A program made the position numbers and the translations under genes. From assembly GCF_900114915.1 (NCBI RefSeq), contig NZ_FOUS01000001.1:124001-188000 (forward strand): a DNA stretch of 64,000 nucleotides, written 5' to 3'. The stretch comes from Bradyrhizobium sp. Rc3b (GTDB lineage Bacteria > Pseudomonadota > Alphaproteobacteria > Rhizobiales > Xanthobacteraceae). This document shows positions 52,558-63,709 of this stretch, piece by piece. The notes beneath the pieces are model-generated. The model saw only the letters and a list, made by a program, of their open reading frames with translations. It did no database searches and was not told the DNA's origin. Every line of letters starts with the position of its first letter. Position 1 is the stretch's first letter.

Positions 52558-54264
52558 ATGGCTTCGACTTCTGCTGATACCTATAGCCCGTCGCGCGACG
52601 ATTTCGCCGCGATGCTCGACGAGTCCTTCGCAGGTGGCAACCTGCAGGAGAGCTCCGTCGTCAAGGGCAAGGTTGTTGCAATTGAAAAGGACATGGCCGT
52701 CATCGACGTCGGCCTGAAGACCGAGGGCCGCGTCGCCCTGCGCGAATTTTCCGGCCCCGGCCGTGACAGCGAACTGAAGGTCGGCGACGAGGTTGAAGTG
52801 TTCCTCGATCGCATCGAGAACGCGCTCGGCGAAGCCGTGCTGTCGCGCGACAAGGCCCGCCGCGAGGAGAGCTGGGGCAAGCTCGAGAAGGCGTTCCAGA
52901 ACAACGAGAAGGTCAACGGCGTCATCTTCAACCAGGTCAAGGGCGGCTTCACCGTCGACCTGGACGGTGCCGTGGCCTTCCTGCCGCGCTCGCAGGTCGA
53001 CATCCGTCCGATCCGTGACGTTGCGCCGCTGATGAACAACTCGCAGCCGTTCCAGATCCTGAAGATGGATCGCCGCCGCGGCAACATCGTCGTGTCTCGC
53101 CGCACGGTTCTCGAAGAGACCCGCGCCGAGCAGCGTCAGGAGCTGGTGCAGAACCTCGAAGAGGGTCAGGTCATCGACGGCGTGGTCAAGAACATCACCG
53201 ATTACGGTGCGTTCGTTGATCTCGGCGGCATCGACGGCCTGCTGCACGTCACCGACATCGCGTGGCGCCGCGTCAACCACCCGACCGAGGTGCTCTCGAT
53301 CGGCCAGACCGTGAAGGTCAAGATCATCAAGATCAACCACGAGACGCACCGCATCTCGCTGGGCATGAAGCAGCTGCTGGACGATCCGTGGCAGGGCATC
53401 GAAGCCAAGTACCCGCTGGGTGCCCGCTTCACCGGTCGCGTCACCAACATCACCGACTACGGTGCGTTCGTCGAGCTCGAGCCGGGCATCGAAGGCCTTA
53501 TCCACGTCTCCGAGATGTCGTGGACCAAGAAGAACATGCACCCCGGCAAGATCGTTTCGACCTCGCAGGAAGTCGAAGTGCAGGTGCTGGAAGTCGATTC
53601 CGTCAAGCGCCGCATCTCGCTCGGCCTCAAGCAGACCATGCGCAACCCCTGGGAGGTCTTCGTTGAAGGTCACCCGACCGGTTCGACCGTCGAGGGCGAG
53701 GTCAAGAACAAGACCGAGTTCGGTCTGTTCCTGGGTCTCGAGGGCGACGTCGACGGCATGGTCCATCTCTCCGACCTCGACTGGAAGCTTCCGGGCGAGC
53801 AGGTGATCGACAACTACAAGAAGGGCGACATGGTGAAGGCCGTGGTGCTCGATGTGGACGTCGAGAAGGAGCGCATCTCGCTCGGCATCAAGCAGCTCGA
53901 AGGCGACCCCTTCGCCGAGCCGGGCGATGTCAAGAAGGGCGCGGTCGTGACCTGCGAAGTGCTCGAAGTGAAGGAAAGCGGCATCGAGGTGAAGATCACC
54001 GGTACCGACTTCTCGACCTTCATCAAGCGCTCCGAGCTCGCCCGTGATCGCAACGACCAGCGCGCCGAACGCTTTGCCGTCGGCGAGAAAGTCGATGCCC
54101 GCGTGATCCAGTTCGACAAGAAGGCCCGCAAGGTCCAGGTGTCGATCAAGGCGCTCGAAGTCGCCGAAGAAAAGGAAGCCATCGCGCAGTACGGCTCCTC
54201 CGATTCGGGAGCAACGCTCGGCGACATCCTCGGCACCGCGCTCAAGAACCGCGACAGCAAGTAA
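52558..54264 (+). CDS. rpsA: 30S ribosomal protein S1
   Basis: 568 aa from ATG 52558 (GGAGAACAA just upstream). It has six S1/OB repeats; examples are GKVVAIEKDMAVIDVGLKTE (1), GVVKNITDYGAFVDLGGIDG (3), GRVTNITDYGAFVELEPGIE (4) and GEVKNKTEFGLFLGLEGDVD (5). The third and fourth repeats carry the usual DGLLHVTDIAWRR and EGLIHVSEMSWTK motifs. It binds mRNA upstream of the start site and is needed for most translation initiation. It is followed by a strong terminator. Confidence 0.98.
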   Translation: MASTSADTYSPSRDDFAAMLDESFAGGNLQESSVVKGKVVAIEKDMAVIDVGLKTEGRVALREFSGPGRDSELKVGDEVEVFLDRIENALGEAVLSRDKARREESWGKLEKAFQNNEKVNGVIFNQVKGGFTVDLDGAVAFLPRSQVDIRPIRDVAPLMNNSQPFQILKMDRRRGNIVVSRRTVLEETRAEQRQELVQNLEEGQVIDGVVKNITDYGAFVDLGGIDGLLHVTDIAWRRVNHPTEVLSIGQTVKVKIIKINHETHRISLGMKQLLDDPWQGIEAKYPLGARFTGRVTNITDYGAFVELEPGIEGLIHVSEMSWTKKNMHPGKIVSTSQEVEVQVLEVDSVKRRISLGLKQTMRNPWEVFVEGHPTGSTVEGEVKNKTEFGLFLGLEGDVDGMVHLSDLDWKLPGEQVIDNYKKGDMVKAVVLDVDVEKERISLGIKQLEGDPFAEPGDVKKGAVVTCEVLEVKESGIEVKITGTDFSTFIKRSELARDRNDQRAERFAVGEKVDARVIQFDKKARKVQVSIKALEVAEEKEAIAQYGSSDSGATLGDILGTALKNRDSK

Positions 54265-54288
54265 GCGAGACGTTCGTTTCGCTGCATC

Positions 54289-54318
54289 AAAGCCCCGGCG
54301 TGAGCCGGGGCTTTTTTG
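54289..54318 (+). terminator. Rho-independent terminator of rpsA
   Basis: AGCCCCGGC-GTGA-GCCGGGGCT, a 9-bp perfect stem followed by TTTTTT, 27 bp after the rpsA stop. Confidence 0.94.
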
Positions 54319-54342
54319 TTTGCTGTCTCCACAAACTTCGCT

Positions 54343-54474
54343 GTCGTCCCGGACAAGCGCAGCTTAGATTCGGGACCCATAGCCACCGGATTGAGTTTGG
54401 CGAAGACCCGGAGTGCGAGCTTTGCACGACAACTTCTCCCTGTGGTTATGGGTCCCTGCGTTCGCAGGGACGAC
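54343..54474. repeat. GTCGTCCC..GGGACGAC repeat, copy C
   Basis: Ends GTCGTCCCGG and TTCGCAGGGACGAC, with GGGACCCATA and TATGGGTCCC arms inside. It shares the right end with copy B at 11581-11721. It lies in the 355-bp gap between rpsA and sppA; no gene is seen in that gap apart from the terminator and this element. Confidence 0.86.
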
Positions 54475-54619
54475 AGCAAGGGTGTGGCGGGGTACCGGGC
54501 TCCCACCGCGCTCACAGCCTTGTTTTCTTCAAATTGCGCCGCAATTGATGTATCCAGATAGGGCGTTGGTCACGCTGTGAGGGCACAACGCGTTCGGCCT
54601 TTCATTTGGAGATATCTAG

Positions 54620-55600
54620 ATGTCGCTCGATTCGGACATCATCGTCGATCGCCGCAGGATCCGCCGCAAGCTGACGTTCTGGCGCGTGGTGGCTGCGCTG
54701 ATCGCGATTGCGGCGATTGCGGGCTTTGCGCTGGTCGTGACACCGGGTACGCGGGGCACGTTCGCGTCCGCCGGCTCGATCGCGCGGGTCCAGATCGAGG
54801 GCCTGATCCGCAGCGATTCCGATCGTACGCAGGCGCTGGAGCGGCTGGAGAATTCGCAGGCCGCCGCCGTCATCATTCACATCAACTCGCCGGGCGGCAC
54901 CACCGCCGGCTCCGAGCAGCTCTACGATTCACTCGTCCGGCTGAAGGCGAAAAAGCCGCTCGTCGTGGTGGTTGAGGGCCTGGCTGCCTCCGGGGGCTAC
55001 ATCACGGCGATTGCGAGCGACCACATCATCGCGCAGCAGAGCTCGCTGGTCGGGTCGATCGGTGTGCTGTTCCAATATCCCAACGTCAGCGAGCTGCTGA
55101 AGACCATCGGCGTCAAGGTCGAGGAGGTGAAGTCGTCGCCGCTGAAGGCTGCGCCCAACGGTTTTGAGCCGACCAGCCCGGAAGCACGGGCCGCGCTCGA
55201 TGCGCTGGTGAGGGATTCCTATGCCTGGTTCAGGGGATTGGTGAAGGAGCGGCGTGGCATGGATGACACGCAGCTCGAGAAAGTGGCCGACGGCCGCGTC
55301 TTCACCGGACGCCAGGCGATCGACCTCAAGCTGATCGATCAGATCGGCGACGAGAAGACGGCGGTGACCTGGCTGGTCGAGCAGAAGGGTGTCAAGAAGG
55401 GGCTCTCCGTGCGCGACTACAAGCTCCAGCCGCGCTTTGGCGATCTGCCATTCCTCAAGACGGCGGCCGCCGTTACGCTGGAAGCGCTCGGTTTGGGCTC
55501 GATTGCGCATCAAATCGGGCAAACCGGCGTCGCGCAGGCGGTCGATCGGTTCGGAATGGATGGAATGCTGGCCCTGTGGCAACCGGCCACCTCAAATTGA
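54620..55600 (+). CDS. sppA: Signal peptide peptidase SppA (S49 family, short form)
   Basis: 326 aa, the single-domain form. N-terminal membrane anchor FWRVVAALIAIAAIAGFALV. Catalytic Ser124 in VEGLAASGGYITAIAS and the Lys176 general base in VKSSPLKAAPNGFEP; HINSPGGTTAGSEQL is the ClpP-like glycine strand. It degrades cleaved signal peptides in the inner membrane. It is in the rpsA-sppA-ihfB order usual for rhizobiales. Confidence 0.93.
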   Translation: MSLDSDIIVDRRRIRRKLTFWRVVAALIAIAAIAGFALVVTPGTRGTFASAGSIARVQIEGLIRSDSDRTQALERLENSQAAAVIIHINSPGGTTAGSEQLYDSLVRLKAKKPLVVVVEGLAASGGYITAIASDHIIAQQSSLVGSIGVLFQYPNVSELLKTIGVKVEEVKSSPLKAAPNGFEPTSPEARAALDALVRDSYAWFRGLVKERRGMDDTQLEKVADGRVFTGRQAIDLKLIDQIGDEKTAVTWLVEQKGVKKGLSVRDYKLQPRFGDLPFLKTAAAVTLEALGLGSIAHQIGQTGVAQAVDRFGMDGMLALWQPATSN

Positions 55601-55771
55601 GGGGGTTGGGCGAGCGCCTGAGGGTTTTCCCGTTTGACGGGCGTCGGGCCAGCCCGCTTTTTCGGCATTTGTCACGCAATTTCACGACGCTCAACCTTGA
55701 TTTAGCGTCTTGACAGATCAAGGTATTTTCACGGAAATGGTCATCCGCACGCTTCCGGGTCCTATCTCTCG

Positions 55772-56077
55772 ATGATCAAATCCGAACTTGTTCAGCGTAT
55801 CGCCGAGCACAACCCGCATCTGTACCAGCGGGATGTCGAGAACATTGTGAATGCGATTCTCGAAGAGATCGTAGCGGCCCTCGCGCGCGGTGACCGCGTC
55901 GAGTTGCGCGGCTTCGGTGCCTTCTCGGTCAAGCACCGCCCCGCACGCGCCGGGCGCAATCCACGCACCGGCGCGCATGTGCCCGTCGATCAGAAGAGCG
56001 TTCCGTTCTTCAAGACCGGCAAGGAAATGCGCGAGCGGCTGAACCGCGACCATCCGGATCCCGGCGCGCCCGACTGA
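55772..56077 (+). CDS. ihfB: Integration host factor beta subunit
   Basis: 101 aa, HU/IHF fold: [40 protein letters not shown] (DNA-minor-groove arm) and [20 protein letters not shown]. It forms a heterodimer with IhfA and bends DNA at specific sites. It is also a co-activator for many sigma-54 promoters, relevant to rpoN in this window. Confidence 0.95.
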   Translation: MIKSELVQRIAEHNPHLYQRDVENIVNAILEEIVAALARGDRVELRGFGAFSVKHRPARAGRNPRTGAHVPVDQKSVPFFKTGKEMRERLNRDHPDPGAPD

Positions 56078-56151
56078 GGCTGTCGTCGTCGGGGTTTAAC
56101 CTGATAGCCGCATGATGCGGCCGCAAGCTTGATTCAAGACGAGCGATCGCG

Positions 56152-56544
56152 ATGCGAAAGTTCCTGACCGCGCTGATCGTGATTCCGCTGGGCCTGATCC
56201 TGGTGGCCTTCGCCGTTGCCAACCGGCACTTCGTCACGGTCTCGTTCGACCCGTTCATTGCGAACGACCCGTCATTGTCGGTCACGCTGCCGCTGTTCCT
56301 GCTCCTGATCCTGGTCGCCGCCCTCGGCGTCTTCGCCGGCGGCTCCGCCGTCTGGCTCGGTCAGCGGCACTGGCGCCGCGCGGCGCGCCGGCACGAGGGG
56401 GATTCGCGGGCGGCCAAGGCCGAACTGGCCGATTTGCGGGCCCAGGCGGCCGCGGCAAGGCCCGGCTCGCAGCGCCTGCCCGTTCCCTCCGGGGTCGGGC
56501 TTTACGGGCCCATCGGGCGAGACAAGCAGCGCGCGACGTTGTAG
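56152..56544 (+). CDS. LapA/DUF1049 family inner-membrane protein
   Basis: 130 aa with two membrane helices (KFLTALIVIPLGLILVAFAV and LPLFLLLILVAALGVFAGGS) followed by a basic/Ala-rich cytoplasmic tail (RRAARRHEGDSRAAKAELAD), the LapA layout. In E. coli LapA pairs with LapB in LPS assembly control; in rhizobiales it sits between ihfB and trpF as here. No LapB gene is next to it. Confidence 0.82.
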   Translation: MRKFLTALIVIPLGLILVAFAVANRHFVTVSFDPFIANDPSLSVTLPLFLLLILVAALGVFAGGSAVWLGQRHWRRAARRHEGDSRAAKAELADLRAQAAAARPGSQRLPVPSGVGLYGPIGRDKQRATL

Positions 56545-56609
56545 AAGCGGCCCCGACCGAAAACCCTGTTTTCCGGCCGCACCTTGCGGCCTCCATTTGC
56601 TTTGAGACC

Positions 56610-57289
56610 ATGTCCCTGCTCGTCAAGATCTGTGGCCTGTCCACGCGCGAGACGCTTCAAACGGCGCTCGAGGCGGGTGCGGATATGGTGGGGTTCGTGT
56701 TCTTCCCGCCTTCGCCGCGGCACCTGTCCCTGGAGCTTGGTCGCGACCTCGGCCGCCAGGTGAAGGGGCGTGCGCTCAAGGTGGCGCTCACGGTCGATGC
56801 CGACGATGCGACGCTCGACAACATCATGGACGCGCTGTCGCCGGACATTTTCCAGCTGCACGGCAAGGAGAGCGTGGCGCGGCTGCGCGACATCAAGCAG
56901 CGGTTCGGCCGCCCGGTGATGAAGGCGGTCCCGGTCGCGACCGCGGCGGATCTCGCCGTGTTGCCCGGCTATGCCGCGATCGCCGACCGCATCCTGTTCG
57001 ATGCCCGCGCGCCGAAGGATGCGACCCGGCCCGGCGGCCTCGGGGAGCCCTTCGACTGGCACCTGCTCGAAAACCTCGACCTGAAGCTACCCTACATGGT
57101 CTCGGGCGGGCTTCATGCCGATAACCTCGCGGAAGCTCTCCGCGTCACCCGCGCCGGCGGCGTCGACGTCTCCTCCGGCGTCGAGAGCGCCCCTGGGGTC
57201 AAGGATCCCGAGATGATCAAGGCCTTCATTCGCGCCGCGCGCGCCAGCCAAGAGCCCCGTCAAGAGTCCAGCCAAGAGTTGAGTGTTCG

Positions 57290-57293
<4 letters not shown>
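56610..57293 (+). CDS. trpF: Phosphoribosylanthranilate isomerase
   Basis: 227 aa, TIM barrel. [20 protein letters not shown] carries the catalytic Cys, [31 protein letters not shown] holds the catalytic Asp, and [19 protein letters not shown] and [19 protein letters not shown] form the phosphate-binding end. It isomerises PRA to CdRP in tryptophan synthesis. Its TGA overlaps the trpB ATG. Confidence 0.96.
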
Positions 57294-58500
<1,207 letters not shown>

Positions 58501-58504
<4 letters not shown>

Positions 58505-59337
58505 CCACGCGTATCGACACCCGTTTCGCCGAATTGAAGAAAGAGGGCCGCGCGGCCTTTGTCACCTATGTGATGGCCGGTGATCCCGATCTCGCGACGT
58601 CGCTCGAGGTCGTCAAGGCGCTGCCCAAGGCAGGCGCCGACGTCATCGAGCTCGGCATTCCCTTCACCGATCCGATGGCGGATGGCCCGTCGATTCAGGC
58701 TGCAGGTCTGCGTGCGCTCAAGGCCGGTATGACCTTGAAGAAGACGCTCGACCTCGTGCGCGACTTCCGCAAGGACGACAACATCACGCCGCTGGTGCTG
58801 ATGGGCTATTACAATCCGATCTACATTTACGGCGTCGACAAGTTTTTGGCTGACGCCAAGACGGCCGGCGTCGACGGTCTCATCATCGTCGATCTGCCGC
58901 CGGAGGAAGACGACGAACTCTGCATTCCCGCGCTGAAGGCGGGCCTGAACTTCATTCGCCTGGCGACCCCGACCACCGACGACAAGCGTCTGCCCGCGGT
59001 GCTCGCGAACACATCCGGCTTTGTCTATTACGTCTCGATTGCCGGCATCACCGGTGCAGCGGCGGCGGACGCGAATGCCGTCGGTGAAGCTGTCGCGCGC
59101 ATCAAGCGGCATACCAAGCTGCCGATATGCGTTGGTTTTGGCATCCGCACGCCGGAGGCGGCGCGCGCCATTGCGGAGAAGGCCAATGGTTCGGTGGTCG
59201 GCACCGCGCTGGTCGATGCGCTCAAGAACAGCCTCGACGCCGAGGGACGGGCGACCGGCAAAACCGTTAACGCCGTGGCCGAGCTGACGGCCGCCCTGGC
59301 TCAAGGCGTCAAGGGCGCGCAGCAGGCGGCGGAATAG
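58501..59337 (+). CDS. trpA: Tryptophan synthase alpha subunit
   Basis: 278 aa, GTG start within the trpB stop (GTGA). TIM barrel with the catalytic Glu in [20 protein letters not shown] and the Asp in [15 protein letters not shown]; phosphate loop [15 protein letters not shown]. It cleaves indole-glycerol phosphate and channels indole to TrpB. Confidence 0.98.
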
Positions 59338-59366
59338 GCCATAATTCCGCTTTAGCTCTTGAGTTT

Positions 59367-59415
59367 GAGCATGATCTTGTCGGAAAACCGCTTCACACTT
59401 TTCCGGATCATGCTC
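59367..59415. repeat. GAGCATGATC..GATCATGCTC palindromic repeat
   Basis: GAGCATGATCTTGTCGGAAA on the left and TTCCGGATCATGCTC on the right flank CCGCTTCACACTT; it is nearly identical to 12513-12561. It lies between trpA and accD and could terminate the trp operon. Confidence 0.9.
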
Positions 59416-59511
59416 TAAGGCGGACGACACGGCGGCTTGCCGGGCAGCGGCCTGGTCGCCATATATCCCTTCAGGCGATCCGCGAGGCGGCATCGCACAT
59501 CGGAGCAAACC

Positions 59512-60453
59512 ATGAACTGGCTTACCAACGTGGTCCGGCCGAAGATCCGCAACATGCTGCGGCGGGAGACGCCGGAGAATCTGTGGATCAAGTGCCCGGA
59601 TTCCGGGCAGCTCGTGTTCTACAAGGACGTCGAGGCCAACCAGTTCGTCATCCCCGGCTCGAACTACCACATGCGCATGGGCGCGGTGGCGCGCTTGAAG
59701 TCGATCTTCGACAACGAGACCTGGTTCGACGTCGCGCTGCCCGAAGTCACGCCCGATCCGCTCAAGTTCCGCGACGAGAAGAAATACGTCGACCGCATCA
59801 AGGACGCGCGCGCCCGAACCAATCTGAATGATGCGATCAAGGTCGGTTACGGCAAGCTCGAAGGCTCCGCCGTGGTCGTCGCCGTGCAGGATTTCGATTT
59901 CATGGGCGGCTCGCTCGGCATGGCCGCGGGCGAAGCCATCGTCCGCGGGCTCGAGCTCGCAGTCGAGAAGAAGTCGCCGTTCATCGTGTTCGCCGCATCC
60001 GGCGGCGCACGCATGCAGGAAGGCATCTTGTCGCTGATGCAGATGCCGCGCACGACGGTCGCGGTGCAGATGCTGCGCGAGGCCAAGCAACCCTATATCG
60101 TCGTGCTGACCAACCCCACCACCGGCGGTGTCACCGCGTCCTATGCGATGCTCGGCGACGTGCAGATCGCCGAGCCCGGCGCGCTGATCGGCTTTGCCGG
60201 CGCCCGCGTGATCGAGCAGACCATCCGCGAGAAGCTGCCTGAAGGGTTTCAGCGCGCCGAATATCTGAAAGAGCACGGCATGGTCGACATGGTCGTGCAT
60301 CGCCACGAGCTGCGTCCGACCCTGGCGCGGCTCTGCCGTCTGCTGACCAAGGCGCCGGCGCTGGAGACCGCGTCGAAGCCGATGCAGCCGGTGCTCAGCC
60401 CGGCGCAGATCGTATCGGCCGCCGAGACGGCGCCGGCTGCGCCGCACGCGTGA
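59512..60453 (+). CDS. accD: Acetyl-CoA carboxylase carboxyltransferase beta subunit, zinc ribbon degenerate
   Basis: 313 aa from ATG 59512. N-terminus [18 protein letters not shown]; the crotonase-like core has [56 protein letters not shown] and [19 protein letters not shown]. The canonical four-Cys zinc ribbon (Cys27/30/46/49 in E. coli) is reduced to Cys28; the others read Ser31, Ile47 and Ser50. With AccA (not in the window) it transfers carboxyl to acetyl-CoA. It is translationally coupled to folC by a 4-bp overlap (GTGA). Confidence 0.95.
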   Translation: MNWLTNVVRPKIRNMLRRETPENLWIKCPDSGQLVFYKDVEANQFVIPGSNYHMRMGAVARLKSIFDNETWFDVALPEVTPDPLKFRDEKKYVDRIKDARARTNLNDAIKVGYGKLEGSAVVVAVQDFDFMGGSLGMAAGEAIVRGLELAVEKKSPFIVFAASGGARMQEGILSLMQMPRTTVAVQMLREAKQPYIVVLTNPTTGGVTASYAMLGDVQIAEPGALIGFAGARVIEQTIREKLPEGFQRAEYLKEHGMVDMVVHRHELRPTLARLCRLLTKAPALETASKPMQPVLSPAQIVSAAETAPAAPHA

Positions 60454-61793
60454 ACGCGTCCTCTGACAGCGCGAAGACGCCGCTCGGTGAATTGATCGGG
60501 CGGCTGTCGGTCCTGCATCAGAAGCGCATCGATCTCGGGCTGGAGCGGATGCACCGCCTGCTCGAACGGCTCGGCCACCCCGAACGCAAGCTGCCGCCGG
60601 TGATCCACATCGCCGGTACCAACGGCAAGGGCTCGACACTCGCCTACCTGCGCGCGACGCTGGAGGCCGCGGGCTTACGCGTCCACGCCTATACCTCGCC
60701 CTATCTCGTCAGGATCAACGAGTGCTTCCGGCTCGGCCGCGTTGGCGGCGGCATGCTGGTCGGTGACGACGAATTGCGCGCGGCCCTGGAAGAGGTCGAG
60801 CGCGTCAATGCCGGCGAGGCCGCGACATTGTTCGAGCTGAAAACGGCGGCTGCCTTCCATCTGTTCGCACAGAACCCGGCCGACGTAGTGCTGCTCGAAG
60901 TCGGCCTCGGCGGCCGGCTCGATTCGACCAATGTGGTCGATACGCCCGCGGCCTGCGTGATCACGCCCGTCAGCATGGACCACATGGATTTCCTCGGGGA
61001 CACCCTGACAGCGATCGCCGGCGAGAAGGCAGCGATCATCAAGCGCGGCGTGCCCGTGATCTCTGCGGAGCAGGCGGGCGAAGCCATGGCGGTGATCGAG
61101 GCGCAGGCCAGGCGCATGCGCGCGCCGCTGTTTGCGGCGAACGAGAGCTGGCACGTCAATGTCGAGCACGGCCGCCTGGTCTACTCCGACGATCGCGGCC
61201 TGATGGATCTCACCGCGCCGCGGTTGTTCGGCCGCCACCAGTTCGACAATGCCGGCCTCGCGATCGCGACGCTGCGGGCGATTCCGAACTTTGGGATCAA
61301 TCAGGCGGCGTTTGAGGCCGGCATCGTCGGTGCCGAATGGCCGGCGCGGATGCAGCGCCTCACCTCCGGCGAGCTGCTCGCTCTCGGACCGCAGGGCTCG
61401 GAGATCTGGCTCGATGGCGGGCACAATGCCGAAGGCGGCCGTGTCGCGGCCGCCGCGCTCGGCGATCTCGAGGAGCGGGTGTCGCGACCGCTGGTCGTCA
61501 TCGCGGGCATGATGGCCAACAAGGACGCGCAGGGCTTCCTCGCCAATTTCGCCGGCCTCACCCGTCACATCATTGCGGTGCCGATCCCCGACACCGAGAA
61601 CGCGATGCCGGTCGATCGCCTCGCCGACGCCGCGCGCAGCCTCGGCATGCGCGTCGAGACCGTCTCGGGCGTCGAAGCCGCACTGCGTGGCCTGTCGAAG
61701 CTCGCCTACGAGGTGCCGCCGCGCATCCTGATATCAGGCTCGCTGTATCTGGCCGGCCACGTGCTGGCGATCAACGGCACGCCTCCTGCATGA
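60450..61793 (+). CDS. folC: Bifunctional folylpolyglutamate synthase/dihydrofolate synthase
   Basis: 447 aa, GTG start in the accD stop. Mur-ligase fold: P-loop [60 protein letters not shown], and the C-terminal [18 protein letters not shown] and [15 protein letters not shown]. It adds Glu to dihydropteroate and folates. accD-folC is the usual gene order. Confidence 0.96.
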   Translation: MNASSDSAKTPLGELIGRLSVLHQKRIDLGLERMHRLLERLGHPERKLPPVIHIAGTNGKGSTLAYLRATLEAAGLRVHAYTSPYLVRINECFRLGRVGGGMLVGDDELRAALEEVERVNAGEAATLFELKTAAAFHLFAQNPADVVLLEVGLGGRLDSTNVVDTPAACVITPVSMDHMDFLGDTLTAIAGEKAAIIKRGVPVISAEQAGEAMAVIEAQARRMRAPLFAANESWHVNVEHGRLVYSDDRGLMDLTAPRLFGRHQFDNAGLAIATLRAIPNFGINQAAFEAGIVGAEWPARMQRLTSGELLALGPQGSEIWLDGGHNAEGGRVAAAALGDLEERVSRPLVVIAGMMANKDAQGFLANFAGLTRHIIAVPIPDTENAMPVDRLADAARSLGMRVETVSGVEAALRGLSKLAYEVPPRILISGSLYLAGHVLAINGTPPA

Positions 61794-61800
61794 GGCTTCA

Positions 61801-62541
61801 ATGCGCTTTGCCGCCATCGCCGACGTCCACGGAAACTATCTCGCGCTGGAGGCGGTGCTCGCCGACATCCGGGCCCACGGCATCACTGACATCGTCAATC
61901 TCGGCGACATGCTGAGCGGGCCGCTCGATGCGCGCCGCACCATCGAGATCCTGATGCAGCTCGACGCCGTGCACGTGCTCGGCAATCATGACCGCTACCT
62001 GCTGGATCGTCCGCCGGAGAAAATGGGCTCGTGGGATCGTCCCGCCCACGCAGCGCTCAACGCCGCGCAACTGGACTGGCTCCGCGCGCAGCCGATGACG
62101 CGGGTGTTTCGCGAGCAGGTGTTCCTCTGCCACGCGACGCCCGAGAACGACGAAGCCTATTGGCTCGACACCGTGCATCCCGACGGCACGGTGGCGCTGT
62201 CGCCGCTCGACCGGATCGAGCAGTTCGCGCAAGGCGTCACGCGGTTGCTGATCCTCTGCGCCCACACCCATCTCGCCCGCGCGGTGCGACTTCGCGATGG
62301 CCGGCTGATCGTCAATCCCGGCAGCGTCGGCAGTCCCGGGTATCGCGATAAGCATCCGTATCCGCATGTGGTGGAAGCCGGCACGCCGCATGCGCGTTAT
62401 GCCATTCTCGAGCTTGCGAATGGCGCCTGGCAGGTGACGTTCCGCAATGTCGCTTATGATCACGAGGCGATGGCGGAGCTGGCGCGGCGCAACGGTCAGC
62501 CGGAGCTGGCGAACGCGCTCGCGACGGGATGGATCAATTAA
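61801..62541 (+). CDS. Metallophosphoesterase (YfcE/MJ0936-type)
   Basis: 246 aa. All calcineurin-like motifs are present: ADVHGNYLALEAVLADI, VNLGDMLSG, VLGNHDRYLLD, CHATPEN, LILCAHTHLARAV and VNPGSVGSPG. It binds two metals and hydrolyses phosphodiesters; the substrate is unknown. It starts 7 bp after folC, so it is probably in the same operon. Confidence 0.9.
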   Translation: MRFAAIADVHGNYLALEAVLADIRAHGITDIVNLGDMLSGPLDARRTIEILMQLDAVHVLGNHDRYLLDRPPEKMGSWDRPAHAALNAAQLDWLRAQPMTRVFREQVFLCHATPENDEAYWLDTVHPDGTVALSPLDRIEQFAQGVTRLLILCAHTHLARAVRLRDGRLIVNPGSVGSPGYRDKHPYPHVVEAGTPHARYAILELANGAWQVTFRNVAYDHEAMAELARRNGQPELANALATGWIN

Positions 62542-62556
62542 GACGGCACGGGCTGC

Positions 62557-63615
62557 TCACTTCAGCAGCTTCATCGGATCTGCGGCCTTCTGCTTCAACT
62601 GCTCGAAGCTGCATTGCCGCGGCGCCTTGTCGGGGCGCCAGCGCAGAATCGAGGTGCCGTGGCGGAAGCGTTCGCCGCTGAAATGGTCGTAACAGACCTC
62701 GATCACCAGCTTCGGTTTGAGCGGACACCATATTGCCGAGCGCTCGGTGGACCAGCGGCTCGGCCCGCCCGGCGCGTTGCCGGTGAAGCCGGGCTCTGCG
62801 ATCAGCGCCTCCACCCGGTCGGTCAGCGCGGGCTTCTGGTCTGCCTTGATCGCGGATGTGAAGCCGACATGGTGCAGCAAGCCACCATCGTCGTAGAGCC
62901 CGAGCAGCAGCGAGCCGACCATCTTTCGCCCGGCGATCTTGTTGGTGGCGTAGCGGAAGCCGCCGACCACGCAATCGGCGCTGCGGAATTTCTTGATCTT
63001 CTGCATGCCGTCGCGATTGCCGGCCTGATAGGGCAGGTCGACGCGCTTGGCGATGACGCCGTCCGAGCCGCCGCCGGATTGCGCCAGCCATTTTTTCGCG
63101 GTGGCGTAGCTCGTCGTCGCCGGTGACAGGCGGAAGAGGCTCCCCTTCAGATTGGCCTTCGCAAAAGCCTCCAGTACTGGTCGGCGTTCGCTGAGCGGTT
63201 TGCTGGCAAGCTGCTTCTCCCGGGCAGTCGCGAGAAGATCGAAGGTGAGATAGAGCGCCGGTGTCTCCTGCGAGAGCTTCGTCACGCGGCTTGCAGCCGG
63301 GTGAATGCGTTGCAGCAGCGCGTCGAATGAGAAGCTCTTGCCGTGCGGTACGACGATCTCGCCGTCGAGCGTGAAGCGGTCGGCCTTCAGCTTCAGCGCG
63401 GCAGCGACCACTTCCGGGAAATAGCGGGAGAGATCCTCGCCGGATTTGGAGCGCAGATCGACATGGCCGCCGTCGCGCGACAGCAGGCAGCGAAAGCCAT
63501 CCCATTTCGGCTCGTATTGCCATTCCTTGCCGCGTGGAATTTCGTCGACCGACCGCGCCTCCATGGCAACGAGAGAGGTCGATCTTCGCGCGCGCTTTGT
63601 GGGAGGGGCAGGCAA
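62557..63615 (-). CDS. ATP-dependent DNA ligase (LigC type)
   Basis: 352 aa using TTG 63615; ATG 63564 (335 aa) is an alternative, and an upstream ATG at 63669 lies in a terminator hairpin. The nucleotidyltransferase domain has the adenylation Lys in WQYEPKWDGFRCLLSRDG, motif III FTLDGEIVVPHG, motif IV SDGVIAKRVDLPYQAG and motif V KIKKFRSADCVVGGFRYATN. The OB-fold follows, with LVIEVCYDHFSGERFRHGT. There is no primase or 3'-phosphoesterase domain as in LigD. Such stand-alone ligases serve repair, often beside Ku; no ku gene is in the window. Confidence 0.88.
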   Translation of the reverse strand: MPAPPTKRARRSTSLVAMEARSVDEIPRGKEWQYEPKWDGFRCLLSRDGGHVDLRSKSGEDLSRYFPEVVAAALKLKADRFTLDGEIVVPHGKSFSFDALLQRIHPAASRVTKLSQETPALYLTFDLLATAREKQLASKPLSERRPVLEAFAKANLKGSLFRLSPATTSYATAKKWLAQSGGGSDGVIAKRVDLPYQAGNRDGMQKIKKFRSADCVVGGFRYATNKIAGRKMVGSLLLGLYDDGGLLHHVGFTSAIKADQKPALTDRVEALIAEPGFTGNAPGGPSRWSTERSAIWCPLKPKLVIEVCYDHFSGERFRHGTSILRWRPDKAPRQCSFEQLKQKAADPMKLLK

Positions 63616-63657
63616 GGGCCGGGACTCGTCATACGCTGAACACGTCCCGTCAACGCA

Positions 63658-63682
63658 AACGGCCGGCATTTCGCCGGCCGTT
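63658..63682. terminator. Hairpin terminator between trxA and the ligase gene
   Basis: AACGGCCGGC and GCCGGCCGTT make a 10-bp perfect stem 27 bp after the trxA stop (minus strand). T-runs are short, so termination strength is uncertain. Confidence 0.7.
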
Positions 63683-63709
63683 GTCGAAAATAAACTTGTG
63701 CGAGGCGGA

